Origin: Variovorax saccharolyticus
GTDB lineage: Bacteria; Pseudomonadota; Gammaproteobacteria; Burkholderiales; Burkholderiaceae_C
Assembly (NCBI RefSeq): GCF_030316765.1
Contig: NZ_JASZYT010000001.1
Location: 434,001 to 498,000, forward strand
Length of the DNA: 64,000 bases
Reading direction: 5' to 3'
A program made the translations under genes and the position numbers. Of the stretch, positions 51,259 through 64,000 are shown one piece after another. The first letter of the stretch is position 1, and each line of letters starts with the position of its first letter. The notes beneath the pieces were generated by a model that was given only the letters and a program-made list of their open reading frames with translations, was not told the origin of the DNA and ran no database searches.

Positions 51259-52322
51259 GCCTCGACCGAGTCACCAAGAAGTCGGGTCCGCAGACCTGGC
51301 TCTACCCGCAGAGCATCGCGCCGAAGAGCGGCGCGGTGACCGTGCTGCTGGGCGCGACGCAGGCCGGCAAGACCAGCCTGATGCGCCTGATGGCAGGGCT
51401 CGACGCGCCGACCGAGGGCCAGGTGCGGGTCGACGGCAAGGATGTCACCGGCGTGCCGGTGCGCGAGCGCAACGTGGCGATGGTCTACCAGCAGTTCATC
51501 AACTATCCCTCGCTCAAGGTGGCCGACAACATCGCCTCGCCGCTGCGCCTGCGCGGCGAGAAGAACATCGACGCGCGGGTGCGCGAACTGGCCGACAAGC
51601 TGCACATCGGCATGTTTCTCGACCGCTATCCGGCCGAGCTCTCGGGCGGCCAGCAGCAGCGTGTGGCGCTGGCCCGGGCGCTGGCCAAGAACGCGCCGCT
51701 GATGCTGCTCGACGAGCCGCTCGTGAACCTCGACTACAAGCTGCGCGAGGGCTTGCGCGAAGAGCTGACCCAGCTCTTCGCGAGCGGCGACTCGACCGTC
51801 GTCTATGCCACCACCGAGCCCGGCGAGGCGCTGCTGCTGGGTGGCTACACGGCCGTGATGGATGCGGGCGAGCTGCTGCAGTACGGGCCCACCGCGGAAG
51901 TGTTCCATGCGCCGCAATCGCTGCGGGTGGCGCGCGCGTTCAGCGATCCGCCGATGAACCTCATGGCCGGGCGCGTGGTCGCCGGCGGCGTGCAGCTGGA
52001 GGGCGGCCCGCTGCTGCCGCTCGAGCTGCCGGCCGGCGTCGACGGCACGGTCACGGTCGGCCTGCGCGCCAGTGCGCTCGACGTCGGCGCGGGCGAGGGC
52101 GACGTCGCGCTGCCCGGCAAGGTCGAGCTGGCCGAGATCTCGGGCTCCGACACCTTCGTCCACGTCGAGACGCTGGTCGGCGAGCTGGTGGCGCAACTCA
52201 CGGGCGTGCACCGCTTCGAGCTCGGCACCGCGATCACGCTGTACTTCGGCGCCGCGCAGGCCTATGTGTTCGATACCGGCGAGCGCCTCGCGCTCGCGCC
52301 GGCCTGGCGCAAGAGGGGATGA
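51249..52322 (+). CDS. glpS: Glycerol ABC transporter ATP-binding protein GlpS
   Basis: 357 residues: a CUT-type ATPase domain and a C-terminal OB-like regulatory domain. The signature LSGGQQQR (131-138) and Walker B LMLLDEPLVNLD are intact. Walker A is unusual (GATQAGKT, 35-42, instead of GPSGSGKS) and the H-loop His is Thr189 (VVYATTEPGE). These losses fall in the same composite site as the lost signature of GlpT. GGAG precedes the ATG inside glpD. Pairs with GlpT to power glycerol import. Confidence 0.93.
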   Translation: MQLSLDRVTKKSGPQTWLYPQSIAPKSGAVTVLLGATQAGKTSLMRLMAGLDAPTEGQVRVDGKDVTGVPVRERNVAMVYQQFINYPSLKVADNIASPLRLRGEKNIDARVRELADKLHIGMFLDRYPAELSGGQQQRVALARALAKNAPLMLLDEPLVNLDYKLREGLREELTQLFASGDSTVVYATTEPGEALLLGGYTAVMDAGELLQYGPTAEVFHAPQSLRVARAFSDPPMNLMAGRVVAGGVQLEGGPLLPLELPAGVDGTVTVGLRASALDVGAGEGDVALPGKVELAEISGSDTFVHVETLVGELVAQLTGVHRFELGTAITLYFGAAQAYVFDTGERLALAPAWRKRG

Positions 52323-52323
52323 C

Positions 52324-53390
52324 ATGGCCCGCATCGACCTCGACCTGGCCCACGCCTACCGCCCGAACCCGGCGCAGGAGAGCGACTACGCGCTGCTGCC
52401 GCTCAAGATGAGCTTCAGGGACGGCGGCGCCTATGCGCTGCTGGGCCCCTCGGGCTGCGGCAAGACCACGATGCTGAACATCATCTCGGGCCTGCTGGCG
52501 CCGTCGCAGGGCAGCGTCAAGTTCGACGGCCGCGACGTCACGCGCGAGACGCCGCAGCAGCGCAACATCGCGCAGGTGTTCCAGTTCCCGGTGATCTACG
52601 ACACCATGACCGTGGCGCAGAACCTGGCTTTCCCGCTGCACAACCGCAAGCTGCCCGCCGAGCAGATCAGGAAGCGGGTCGGCGAGATCGCCGAGATGCT
52701 CGACATGAGCGGCCAGCTCAACCAGCGCGCCGCCGGCCTCGCGGCCGACGCCAAGCAGAAGATATCGCTGGGCCGCGGTCTGGTGCGCGACGACGTCTCT
52801 GCGGTGCTGTTCGACGAGCCGCTGACCGTGATCGACCCGCACCTCAAGTGGCAATTGCGGCGCAAGCTCAAGCAGATCCACCGCGAGCTCAAGCTGACGC
52901 TGATCTACGTGACGCACGACCAGGTCGAGGCGCTGACCTTCGCCGAGGAGGTGGTCGTGATGACCCGGGGCAGGGCGGTGCAGATCGGCAGCGCCGAGGC
53001 GCTGTTCGAACGGCCGGCCCATACCTTCGTCGGCCATTTCATCGGCTCGCCGGGGATGAACTTCCTGCCGGTGACCAGTGCCGGCGGCATGCTCGAGATC
53101 GCGGGCACGCGGCTCACGGCGACCCGCGAGCTGCCCGAGGGCGCGCTCAAGCTCGGCATCCGGCCCGAGTACGTGGCGCTGGCCGAGGCCAACGCGCCGG
53201 GTGCGGTGCCGGCCACGCTGACCCAGGTCCAGGACGTCGGCACCCACCTGATGCTCAGCGCCCGGGCCGGCGAAAGCGCCGTGAAGGCCCGGTTGGCATC
53301 GGATGCCGCGGTGCCCGCGCCCGGCGCCACGGTCTGGCTGCAGGTGCTGGGCCGCAAGAGCTGCTTCTACCGCGATGAGGAGCTGGTCGC

Positions 53391-53394
<4 letters not shown>
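52324..53394 (+). CDS. glpT: Glycerol ABC transporter ATP-binding protein GlpT
   Basis: 356 residues. Walker A GPSGCGKTT (41-49), Walker B AVLFDEPLTVID and H-loop YVTHDQVEAL (His198) are canonical, but the signature position reads LAADAKQK (139-146) instead of LSGGQ. A C-terminal regulatory domain follows. Not to be confused with the unrelated GlpT antiporter of E. coli. It starts 1 nt after the glpS stop and overlaps glpP by 4 nt, giving strict coupling of the heterodimer. Confidence 0.92.
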
Positions 53395-54277
<883 letters not shown>

Positions 54278-54281
<4 letters not shown>

Positions 54282-55090
54282 ACGAACCGCGCCTTCGCAA
54301 ACGCAGCGTCTTCCTGCTGCTGTACCTGGTGTTCGCCCTGCTGCCCATCTACTGGATGGTCAACATGAGCTTCAAGACCAACGAGGAGATCCTGTCGAGC
54401 TTCTCGTTCTTCCCGCAGAGCTTCACCTGGGAGAACTACCGGCGCATCTTCACCGACGAATCCTGGTATTCGGGCTACATCAACAGCCTGATCTATGTCG
54501 GCATCAACACGGTGATCTCGCTCGCGGTGGCGCTGCCGGCGGCCTATGCCTTCTCGCGCTACACCTTCCTGGGCGACAAGCATGTGTTCTTCTGGCTGCT
54601 GACCAATCGCATGACGCCGCCGGCGGTGTTCCTGCTGCCCTTCTTCCAGCTCTATTCGACCGTCGGCCTGATGGACACGCACCTCGGCGTGGCGCTCGCG
54701 CACCTGCTGTTCAACGTGCCGCTGGCGGTCTGGATCCTCGAGGGCTTCATGAGCGGCATCCCGCGCGAGATCGACGAGACCGCCTACATCGACGGCTACT
54801 CTTTCCCGCGCTTCTTCCTCACGATCTTCCTGCCGCTGATCAAGGCCGGCGTCGGCGTCGCGGCCTTCTTCTGCTTCATGTTCAGCTGGGTCGAGCTGCT
54901 GCTGGCGCGCACGCTGACCAGCGTCAACGCGAAGCCGATCGTGGCGACCATGACGCGTACCGTGAGCGCCTCGGGCATGGACTGGGCCACGCTGGCAGCG
55001 GCCGGCGTGCTGACCATCGTGCCGGGCGCGATCGTGATCTGGTTCGTGCGGCACTACATCGCGAAGGGCTTCGCGATGGGACGCGTCTGA
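54278..55090 (+). CDS. glpQ: Glycerol ABC transporter permease GlpQ
   Basis: 270 residues, MalG/UgpE type, with six helices. It opens RKRSVFLLLYLVFALLPIYWMVNMSFK and has the EAA loop GIPREIDETAYIDGYSFPRFFLTIFLPLIK. Partner of GlpP. Start ATG 54278 is inside the glpP stop overlap (AAAATGA). It is the permease of the glycerol importer, not the glycerophosphodiesterase that shares this symbol. Confidence 0.93.
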
Positions 55091-55103
55091 AGGAGGGCAC
55101 AGC

Positions 55104-55412
55104 ATGTTCGACTGGATGGTCTGGACCACCCCGGTGGCGATCTTCTTCACCTGCATCGCCTTGATGCTGGCCGGCATGACCGTATGGGAACTGAAGTCGC
55201 CGACCACGCTGCGCCGCGGCTGGCTGCCGCTGGAGACCACGCGCGGCGACCGGCTCTTCATCGGCCTGCTGATCGCGGCCTACATCAACCTGATCTTCAT
55301 CGGCCTGGCCGGCAAGTTCCAGGAGTGGCTGGGGCTGGAGGCCGAGCCCTCGATCTGGATCAGCTTCGTCCTGTCGATGGGCGTGCTCGCGCTCGTCATG
55401 CGCAAGGGCTGA
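55104..55412 (+). CDS. glpU: Small membrane protein GlpU (DUF2160)
   Basis: 102 residues with three hydrophobic stretches (FDWMVWTTPVAIFFTCIALMLAGM; LFIGLLIAAYINLIFIGLAG; ISFVLSMGVLALVM). The order and size match GlpU of the rhizobial glpSTPQUV operon. Exact role is unknown; likely an accessory to the permease. It begins 13 nt after glpQ with GGAGG at the front. Confidence 0.9.
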   Translation: MFDWMVWTTPVAIFFTCIALMLAGMTVWELKSPTTLRRGWLPLETTRGDRLFIGLLIAAYINLIFIGLAGKFQEWLGLEAEPSIWISFVLSMGVLALVMRKG

Positions 55413-55495
55413 GCGCTCGATTTTTCACGGACCGGCTCTTTTGCTTTCCCGGAGCCGACTCTGCAAGAAGCGGGAAGCGCATCGAGGAGACAAGC

Positions 55496-57226
<1,731 letters not shown>

Positions 57227-57230
57227 GCTT

Positions 57231-57267
57231 GCGGCGCGTCGATGCGGCCTGGCCGCGTCGGCGCCGC
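57231..57267. terminator. Strong bidirectional hairpin between glpV and the MltB gene
   Basis: GCGGCGC (57231-57237) pairs with GCGCCGC (57261-57267), and GATGCGGC pairs with GCCGCGTC inside, leaving a CTG loop and a small internal bulge. Fifteen base pairs in all with one G-T pair, placed 4 nt after the glpV stop and 8 nt before the end of the opposite gene. Best terminator candidate in the window, although without a T-tract. Confidence 0.6.
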
Positions 57268-57275
57268 GGTGTGCG

Positions 57276-58352
57276 TCACTGCTCCATTGCGGCCCGTACC
57301 TCGCGGCCCAGGTCGATCACCGACATCGCGTAGTAGCTGCTCCAGTTGTAGCGCGTGATGACATAGAAGTTGCGGGTGCCGGCCACATAGCTCGGCGTGT
57401 CGTAGCCGTTCTGGAGTTCGATCAGCGCCAGCAGGCCCTGGTGCCTGAGCGCCTCGCCCTGGAGCATCGCGCCCCCGGCGACGAAGGCATCGACGCTGAA
57501 GGTCGGCACGATGTCCGGCGCCAGCAGCACCGCCTTCTTGAGCCGCGATTCGTCGAAGCCGACCGGGAAGACCGGCGGCATGCCCGGCTGCCAGCCGTAG
57601 CCCTTGAAGTAGCTCGCCACCGAGCCGATCACGTCGGCCGGGTTGCGGACCAGGTCGATGCGTCCGTCGCCGTCGAAATCGACCGCGTACTTGGCGATGC
57701 TGCTCGGCATGAACTGCGGCATGCCCATGGCGCCGGCATAGCTGCCCAGCGGCAGCATCGGGTTCTCGGCGGTGCGGCTCTCGATGCTGAGGAAACTCTC
57801 GAGTTCGCCGCGGAAGAAGGCCTGGCGCTCGGCCGCCCGCGGATGCGCCTGCGGAAAGTCGAAGGCCAGCGTCGCGAGGGCATCGATGACGCGGAAGCTG
57901 CCCATGTTGCGGCCGTAGATGGTTTCGACGCCGATGATGCCGACGATGATCTCGGGCGGCACGCCGTAGGTCGACTCGGCCCTCGCCAGCGTGGCGGCGT
58001 TGTCGCGCCAGAAGCGCACACCGGCGGCGATCCGCACCGGATCGATGAAGCGGCTGCGGTAGACCTGCCAGTTCTTCGGCGTGCCGCTGGCTGCGGGCAG
58101 CATCAGGCGCGGCAAGTTGGGCAGCTGGCGCGCATTGCCGATGGTCTCCCGGACCCAGGCCGGGTCGAGCCCGCGGCGCGCCGCCACTTCGTCGGCGAAC
58201 TGCATCGCGTCGGCGCGCGTGGCGTAGGGAATGCCACCGCGCACCGTGGAGCTGCGCTTGTCTTTCGCGGCCTGGGCCGAGGCAGGGGCGGGCGCGAGGA
58301 AGGTGGCCGCCAGGAGGAGGGCCGGCAGGGCATGTGGGAGAAGGCGTCGCAT
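57276..58352 (-). CDS. Lytic murein transglycosylase B family (MltB-like)
   Basis: 358 residues, with a Sec signal peptide (MRRLLPHALPALLLAATFLAPAPASA). The MltB/SLT_2 core shows IIGVETIYGRNMGSFRVIDALATLAFDFP (catalytic Glu in GVETIYG) and YAGAMGMPQFMPSSIAKYAVDFDGDGRIDL. No lipobox Cys is seen, so it is soluble rather than membrane-anchored. C-terminal ITRYNWSSYYAMSVIDLG is typical of MltB. The convergent glpV gene ends 49 nt away across a strong hairpin. Confidence 0.93.
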   Translation of the reverse strand: MRRLLPHALPALLLAATFLAPAPASAQAAKDKRSSTVRGGIPYATRADAMQFADEVAARRGLDPAWVRETIGNARQLPNLPRLMLPAASGTPKNWQVYRSRFIDPVRIAAGVRFWRDNAATLARAESTYGVPPEIIVGIIGVETIYGRNMGSFRVIDALATLAFDFPQAHPRAAERQAFFRGELESFLSIESRTAENPMLPLGSYAGAMGMPQFMPSSIAKYAVDFDGDGRIDLVRNPADVIGSVASYFKGYGWQPGMPPVFPVGFDESRLKKAVLLAPDIVPTFSVDAFVAGGAMLQGEALRHQGLLALIELQNGYDTPSYVAGTRNFYVITRYNWSSYYAMSVIDLGREVRAAMEQ

Positions 58353-58405
58353 TGCCTCGATTGTGCCGTCGGCGCGGTCGCGGCCGCGCAACAAAACAAG
58401 TGGTT

Positions 58406-60400
58406 TCAGCGCGGCCATGCGAGCCGGCGGAATTCGCGGCGCAGGGCCGGCAGTGCCTCGGCCGGCGCCCTCGCATAGCGTTGCGCTTCGAGCCGCAGCA
58501 GCCATTGCCGCGCCGGCTCGGCGCCGCCGTCGAAGCGCTCCGCCAGCCGCTCGGCCATCTGGCGCGGCGAGGCGCCTTCGGGCAGCTCGATGCCGGCCTG
58601 CCGCAACCGTGCGCGCGCCTGGCCCAGCAGCCGCAGCCAGGGGTCGTGCTGGCTGCGCTCCCAGAGTGTCCACGCGGCACCCCCCAGGCTGGCGACCACC
58701 AGCAGGGCGAGAAGCACCAGGGCCAGGTCCTGCAGGCTGGGTGCCTCGAAGCCGAGGGTCTTGAGCAGATCCAGCTGGCGGCTCTGGGTGTAGTTGAGCA
58801 CCCACTGGTTCCAGCCGTTGTTGACTGCCTCCCAGGCGGCGCGCAGGTTCTGCGACAGCGTCGGGTTCATGGCGCCGATCGCGCCGGCGATCAGCCCCGG
58901 CTGCGGCGCCAGCCGGCGGAACTGGCCGACCCGGTCGGGAGAGATCGCGCCGGTCGGGTCGACCCGGACCCAGCCGACGCCTTCCTGCCAGACCTCGGCC
59001 CAGGCGTGGGCGTCGCTGTTGCGCAGCACCCAGAAGTTGTCGATGCCGTTGATCTCGCCGCCCTGGAAGCCGGCGACGATGCGCGCCGGAATGTCGAGCG
59101 CGCGCATCAGCACCACGAAGGCCGAGGCGATGTGTTCGCAGAATCCGGCCTTGCGGTCGAACCAGAATTCGTCGGCGGTTTCGTCGCCGTAGAGGCCGGG
59201 CTCCAGCGTGTAGGAATAGCCGCCGGTGCGCAGACGCTGGAGCACATGCTGCACCAGGGCCGGCGTGGCGGCGCCGGCCAGCGCCGGGTCGGCGCGCATC
59301 TCGGCCGCCAGCGCGACCGTGCGCGGGTTCGAGCCCGGCGGCAGCGCGACGTAGCTCTGCAGCGCCGTGGTGCGGCGCACCGGACCGCTCTCGAACTGGG
59401 TGAAGCTTTCGGCCCGGTAGCGCACCAGGTCGCTGATCGGGCGGTTGGCGATCCACTGGAGCTCCGGGGTCGCCGACAGTTCGTAGCCCGGCAGCTCGGG
59501 GCGTGCCGGCGTGGCGTCGAGCGTCAGCACCCAGGGCCGGTTGGTCGGTTCGAGCGTGACTTCGTAGCCGGTCGCCGGGCCGCGCACGCGCAGGTTCGGC
59601 GGCGCGGCGGCGCGCTGGAAGCGGGGCGCGGCGGTCCACTCGCGGCCGTCGAACTGCGACAGCACAGGCCCGCGGAAGTAGAGCGTCGTGCGCGGCGGCA
59701 CGCGTCCGCCGTCGAACCGGATGCGCGCCGCGATGCCGTCGTCGAGCGCGAGCTCGGTGATCGTGCCGACGCGCATCGTGTTCGACAGGCCGGTGCGGCC
59801 GGCCATGGCGTCGCTGGGCGTGCCCCACAGGGGCGCCATGCGCGGGAACAGCAGGAACAGAACCAGCATGATCGGCGCGCCCAGCAGCGCCATCCAGCCG
59901 GCCGTGCGCGCGGCCTGCGTCAGCGGCGGCCGGCCCACCGGCATGTGGGCGTTGACCAGCGCGGTCAGCAGGCCCAGCAGCGCCAGCAGCATCGCGAAGG
60001 CGGTCAGGAGCGACTGCGAATAGAAGAAGTTCGTGAGCATCGTGAAGAAGCCCAGGAAGAACACCACGAAGGCATCGCGCCGGGCGCGCAGTTCGAGCGT
60101 CTTGAGCGCGAGCAGGATCACCACCAGCGTGACGCCGGCATCGCGGCCCAGCAAGGTGCGATGCGTGATGTAGGTGGCGGCAATCGTCAGCGCCAGCAGG
60201 GCGATGCGCCAGCCCTTGCCGGGCAGCGGGGCGCTCTGCACCGCCAGCGTGCCGCGCCACAGCAGCACGATGGCGGCCAGCGTGCTGCACCACCACGGCA
60301 GGTTGGGCACCTGGGGCAGCAGGATGAGGCCGATGACGGCCAGCAGGAAGAGGGTGTCCCTGGCCTCCCGCGGCAGGGCCTGGAGCCTGGCGTTCAGCAT
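58406..60400 (-). CDS. TgpA-like membrane transglutaminase (DUF3488 / transglutaminase / DUF4129)
   Basis: 664 residues. About five or six N-terminal helices (DUF3488, 10-185), then a periplasmic domain with a transglutaminase fold: Cys421 (KAGFCEHIASAF), His465 (DAHAWAEVW) and Asp481 (VRVDPTG). One further helix near 575-595 precedes a C-terminal DUF4129 region. This matches P. aeruginosa TgpA in architecture. Overlaps the DUF58 gene by 7 nt; MoxR, DUF58 and TgpA genes form a conserved trio. Confidence 0.93.
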   Translation of the reverse strand: MLNARLQALPREARDTLFLLAVIGLILLPQVPNLPWWCSTLAAIVLLWRGTLAVQSAPLPGKGWRIALLALTIAATYITHRTLLGRDAGVTLVVILLALKTLELRARRDAFVVFFLGFFTMLTNFFYSQSLLTAFAMLLALLGLLTALVNAHMPVGRPPLTQAARTAGWMALLGAPIMLVLFLLFPRMAPLWGTPSDAMAGRTGLSNTMRVGTITELALDDGIAARIRFDGGRVPPRTTLYFRGPVLSQFDGREWTAAPRFQRAAAPPNLRVRGPATGYEVTLEPTNRPWVLTLDATPARPELPGYELSATPELQWIANRPISDLVRYRAESFTQFESGPVRRTTALQSYVALPPGSNPRTVALAAEMRADPALAGAATPALVQHVLQRLRTGGYSYTLEPGLYGDETADEFWFDRKAGFCEHIASAFVVLMRALDIPARIVAGFQGGEINGIDNFWVLRNSDAHAWAEVWQEGVGWVRVDPTGAISPDRVGQFRRLAPQPGLIAGAIGAMNPTLSQNLRAAWEAVNNGWNQWVLNYTQSRQLDLLKTLGFEAPSLQDLALVLLALLVVASLGGAAWTLWERSQHDPWLRLLGQARARLRQAGIELPEGASPRQMAERLAERFDGGAEPARQWLLRLEAQRYARAPAEALPALRREFRRLAWPR

Positions 60401-61457
60401 AGGGCCAGCAACTCCAGGCACTGCCGCTTGTGGGCTTCGCCCTGCGCCGGCGACACCGTGCGACCGGCTGCGCGCAGGCCGTAGTCGATGCCCAGGCGGT
60501 CCGCCATCAGCACCCAGGCGCAGAGCCGGGAGACCCGCGCCTCCAGCCCGGCGAGGCCGGTGGCCTGGGCATCGAGCCACAGCTCCTGCCGCTGCGCCTG
60601 CTGGGTGTCGCGGCTCACCAGCTCATCGGAGCCCGCGGCCTGCGCCTGCGCCGCGCGCTTCCACACCACCAGCTTCAGCGGATCTCCGCGCCGGTAGGCG
60701 CGCACGCCGTCGTACTCGCCGGCCGGGTGGGTGTGCAGCGCGGCCGACGCCGCCTGTCCGGCCAACGGCTCACCGGCCGGCAGCGGCGGCGGATGCGATT
60801 CGGGCGCCGGGTAGACCAGCACCTTCGAAGCCGGCCGCCACACGGTCCAGACCCTGAAGGTGCCGAGCGGGAACCGGGTTTCCACGGTCAGCGTCGGCAC
60901 CGGGTGCAGTCCGCGCCGTTCGGGCTTGAACGCCACCTCGACCGTGGTGCGCCCTTCGGCCGGCACGTCGCACCAGGCCCACTGGCCGCTGCGGTGCACC
61001 GCCAGGCCGATGCCGTAGCGGCTGCTGCGGCGCTTGTTGTCGAGCACCACGCGGAACACCGCGGCGGCCCCGGCGTAGCGTGGCTCGGGTGCGAGCAGGT
61101 GCAGCGCCAGGCCGCGCAGCGTGCCGTGGCACACGTGCATGCCGACCGCTACGCTGCCGGCCAGCAGGAAAGTCAGCAGGTAGCCGAGGTTGAGCTGGTA
61201 GTTGATCGACGCGACCAGCAGCAGGAGCAGCGTCCCCGCGAGCATCCAGCCGGCCCGGGTCGGCACGATGTAGACGTTGCGCTGCGTCAGTTCGAGCGCA
61301 TCGGAGGGCGGGCGCCGCGCCAGGAACCAGCGGTCGATGCGCTGGCGCAGCGGGGCCAGGGGCGAGCTCCGCGCGGCCGCGCTCCGGGCTTCGCCTCGGG
61401 AGCGGCCCGGCGGCTCGTGCCGCTCGTCGAGGGTGGCGCTGGCCGGCGCCGGCGTCT

Positions 61458-61461
<4 letters not shown>
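60394..61461 (-). CDS. DUF58-domain membrane protein
   Basis: 355 residues. Two membrane helices close to the N-terminus (AGWMLAGTLLLLLVASINYQLN; LGYLLTFLLAGSVAVGMHVC), then the DUF58 region (EYDGVRAYRRGDPLKLVVWKRAAQ), which resembles a degenerate von Willebrand A domain. Classical MoxR partner. Starts in the last codons of the MoxR gene (4-nt overlap) and its end overlaps the TgpA start. An insertion-linked helper for protein complex assembly; exact role unknown. Confidence 0.9.
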
Positions 61462-62390
<929 letters not shown>

Positions 62391-62441
62391 ATGCAAACAA
62401 TACCGTAAGCCCGGCCGGCCCATGCCGCGTGGGGATACGGC

Positions 62442-63407
62442 GTGAATCGATCCATGGGTAAAACCGGCTATTTCACACACCGCGATTGCTGGAAGCACGA
62501 CATGGGGTCGGGCCATCCCGAATGCCCGGCACGGCTCGATGCGATCGAAGACCGACTGCTGGTCACCGGCGTCGGCGACGCCCTGGAGCGCATCGAAGTG
62601 CCGCTCGCCACGCTGCCGCAGATCACGCGCGCGCACAGCGTGGCCCATATGGAGCATCTCGAGGCCCTCAGCCAGCGGCTGATCGAGGACGCCCCGGCCG
62701 GCGGCCCCGACCACGCGCAGATCGATCCCGACACCGCGCTCACCCGCTTCACGGTGCTGGCCGCCCGGCGCGCCGCCGGCGCCGCCATCGCAGCCACCGA
62801 CGCGGTGATGGCGGGGACGGTCGACAACGCCTTCTGCGCCGTGCGCCCGCCCGGCCACCACGCCTGCCGCGACAAGGCGATGGGCTTCTGCTTCTTCAAC
62901 AACGTCGCGATCGCGGTGCGCCATGCGATCGAGGAGCACGGACTCGAACGGGTCGCGGTGGTCGACTTCGACGTCCACCACGGCAACGGCACCGAAGACA
63001 TCCTCAGCAACGACCCGCGGGTGCTGATGGTCGGGATCTTCCAGCACCCGTTCTATCCGTACAGCGGCACCGAGCACCCGGCGCCGAACATGCTCAACCT
63101 GCCGGTGCCGGCCTACACCAAGGGCATGGACGTGCGCGAACTGATCGAGGCCTGCTGGATGCCGCGGCTCGAGGAGTTCAAGCCGCAGATGATCTTCGTC
63201 AGCGCCGGCTTCGACGCCCATCGCGACGACGAGCTCGGGCAACTGCGACTCAACGAGCACGACTTCGGCTGGATCACCAGCCGCGTGGTCGATGTCGCGC
63301 GCCGGCATTCCGGGGGGCGCATCGTCTCGATGCTCGAAGGCGGCTACAACCTGGATGCCTTGGCGCGCAGCGTCGAGGAGCACCTGCGCGTCCTGGCCGA
63401 TCTCTAG
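62442..63407 (+). CDS. Histone-deacetylase-family (arginase-fold) zinc hydrolase
   Basis: 321 residues. Zinc and active-site motifs are intact: RPPGHHACRDKAMGFCFFNN, DFDVHHGNGTED and SAGFDAHRDDELGQL, with EGGYNLDAL near the C-terminus. Bacterial relatives act on acetylpolyamines, acetoin or acetyl-lysine; the actual substrate is not known. The GTG start at 62442 is supported by GGGGA 7 nt upstream; ATG 62454 is the alternative. Divergent from the MoxR operon across 51 nt, and followed 4 nt later by a MscS-like gene. Confidence 0.92.
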   Translation: MNRSMGKTGYFTHRDCWKHDMGSGHPECPARLDAIEDRLLVTGVGDALERIEVPLATLPQITRAHSVAHMEHLEALSQRLIEDAPAGGPDHAQIDPDTALTRFTVLAARRAAGAAIAATDAVMAGTVDNAFCAVRPPGHHACRDKAMGFCFFNNVAIAVRHAIEEHGLERVAVVDFDVHHGNGTEDILSNDPRVLMVGIFQHPFYPYSGTEHPAPNMLNLPVPAYTKGMDVRELIEACWMPRLEEFKPQMIFVSAGFDAHRDDELGQLRLNEHDFGWITSRVVDVARRHSGGRIVSMLEGGYNLDALARSVEEHLRVLADL

Positions 63408-63411
63408 CGCG

Positions 63412-64000
63412 ATGAATTTCAGCGAGTTCAGCCAGAAGCTCGGGCAGGTCGAGGCTCGTGGCCTGTGGATCGAGATCGCGATCCTGGCCGGCTGCGTGCT
63501 CGTGGCCTGGGCGGTGTGCCGATGGTTCGGGCGCGACCAGCCGAAGGATTCGATCTGGTTCGGCCAGCGCACCATCGACGGGCTGCTGTTCCCCCTGCTC
63601 GCCCTGCTGTTCACCGACCTTGCGCGGCGTGCCGTGATGGGTTTCCAGACCGTGCTGGTGCTGCGCATCGCGGTGTCGGTCTTCGTCTCGCTGGTGGCGA
63701 TCCGCTTCTTCGCGCGGGTGCTGAGCGCGGTGTTCCCGGCTTCGGCGCTGGCGCGGCTGGTGGAGCGCACCATCTCGTGGCTCGCATGGATCGGCGCCGT
63801 GCTCTGGATCGTCGGGCTGCTGCAGCCGGTGCTGACCGAGCTCGACGAGATCACGCTGGCCTTCGGCCGCACGCGCGTGAGCCTGCGGACCATCTTCGAA
63901 GGCACGCTGTCGGCCGGGCTGGTGCTGGTGATCGCGCTCTGGATCTCGGCCACGGTCGAGAAGCGGATCCTCAGCGAGGCCGTGGCCGACCTGTCGATGC
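63412..64000 (+). CDS. Mechanosensitive channel (MscS family), N-terminal part
   Basis: The reading frame starts at ATG 63412 and is still open at the window end (196 codons visible). It opens MNFSEFSQKLGQVEARGLW and holds about four hydrophobic segments (ILAGCVLVAWAVC, LLFPLLALLFTDLA, VLRIAVSVFVSLVAIRFF, WLAWIGAVLWIVGLL, AGLVLVIALWISA), with the RLVERTISWLAWIGAVLWIVG arrangement of long MscS-like channels. The pore helix and beta domain would follow outside the window. Predicted osmotic release valve. Confidence 0.75.
   Translation, partial: MNFSEFSQKLGQVEARGLWIEIAILAGCVLVAWAVCRWFGRDQPKDSIWFGQRTIDGLLFPLLALLFTDLARRAVMGFQTVLVLRIAVSVFVSLVAIRFFARVLSAVFPASALARLVERTISWLAWIGAVLWIVGLLQPVLTELDEITLAFGRTRVSLRTIFEGTLSAGLVLVIALWISATVEKRILSEAVADLSM

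Overview
The window is about 64 kb of GC-rich chromosome from a Burkholderiales bacterium, most likely a Comamonadaceae of the Variovorax type. I infer this from the strong GC-rich codon bias, the Bug-type solute-binding protein, the kgu/ptxS genes, the glpSTPQUV glycerol transporter and the many catabolic gene sets. Coding density is very high: the longest stretch without a gene is 23290-23530 (241 bp). I see no tRNA, rRNA, CRISPR array, insertion sequence or prophage. Bases 1-61 hold no gene I can support. The last gene (63412 onward) is cut by the window edge.

Layout. 0-3.5 kb: an exported lytic transglycosylase and parC. 3.5-11.1 kb: a metallo-beta-lactamase-fold lipoprotein, a very large membrane patatin-like protein, a secreted protein of unknown role and a long CorA-family transporter. 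11.1-17.9 kb: an eight-gene + strand operon made of a polar-amino-acid-type ABC transporter followed by kguE, kguK, kguD and the LacI-family regulator ptxS, with a perfect PtxS-type operator at 11132-11145. 18.0-18.7 kb: a FitAB/VapBC-like toxin-antitoxin pair. 18.7-23.3 kb: a five-gene catabolic operon of unknown substrate on the - strand, with a Crp/Fnr regulator facing away from it. 23.5-26.2 kb: a lysine 6-dehydrogenase-like and alpha-aminoadipate-semialdehyde dehydrogenase-like pair. 26.2-33.8 kb: Tat-exported amidase, copper amine oxidase, AraC regulator, aldehyde dehydrogenase and LuxR regulator.

34-47 kb holds two versions of the circularly permuted ATP-grasp / alpha-E / transglutaminase system, on either side of comEC. 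One is a fused ATP-grasp-alpha-E protein with two transglutaminases (34687-42045, - strand). The other is a split ATP-grasp plus alpha-E pair (44716-47197, + strand). 47.2-57.2 kb is a complete glycerol locus: glpK-glpR facing glpD-glpSTPQUV. 57.3-62.4 kb: an MltB-like transglycosylase and a MoxR-DUF58-TgpA operon, which brings a third transglutaminase-fold protein. 62.4-64 kb: a histone-deacetylase-like hydrolase and the start of a MscS-type channel.

The most interesting part is the 2-ketogluconate operon. The usual KguT permease is replaced by an amino-acid-family ABC importer. Its binding protein keeps the carboxylate-binding Arg but has Ser where the alpha-amino-binding Asp should be, which fits import of 2-ketogluconate. 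Two other points stand out. The GlpS/GlpT ATPases carry their motif losses in one composite nucleotide site. Several perfect palindromes also look like operators (11107-11124, 32896-32913, 23426-23458).
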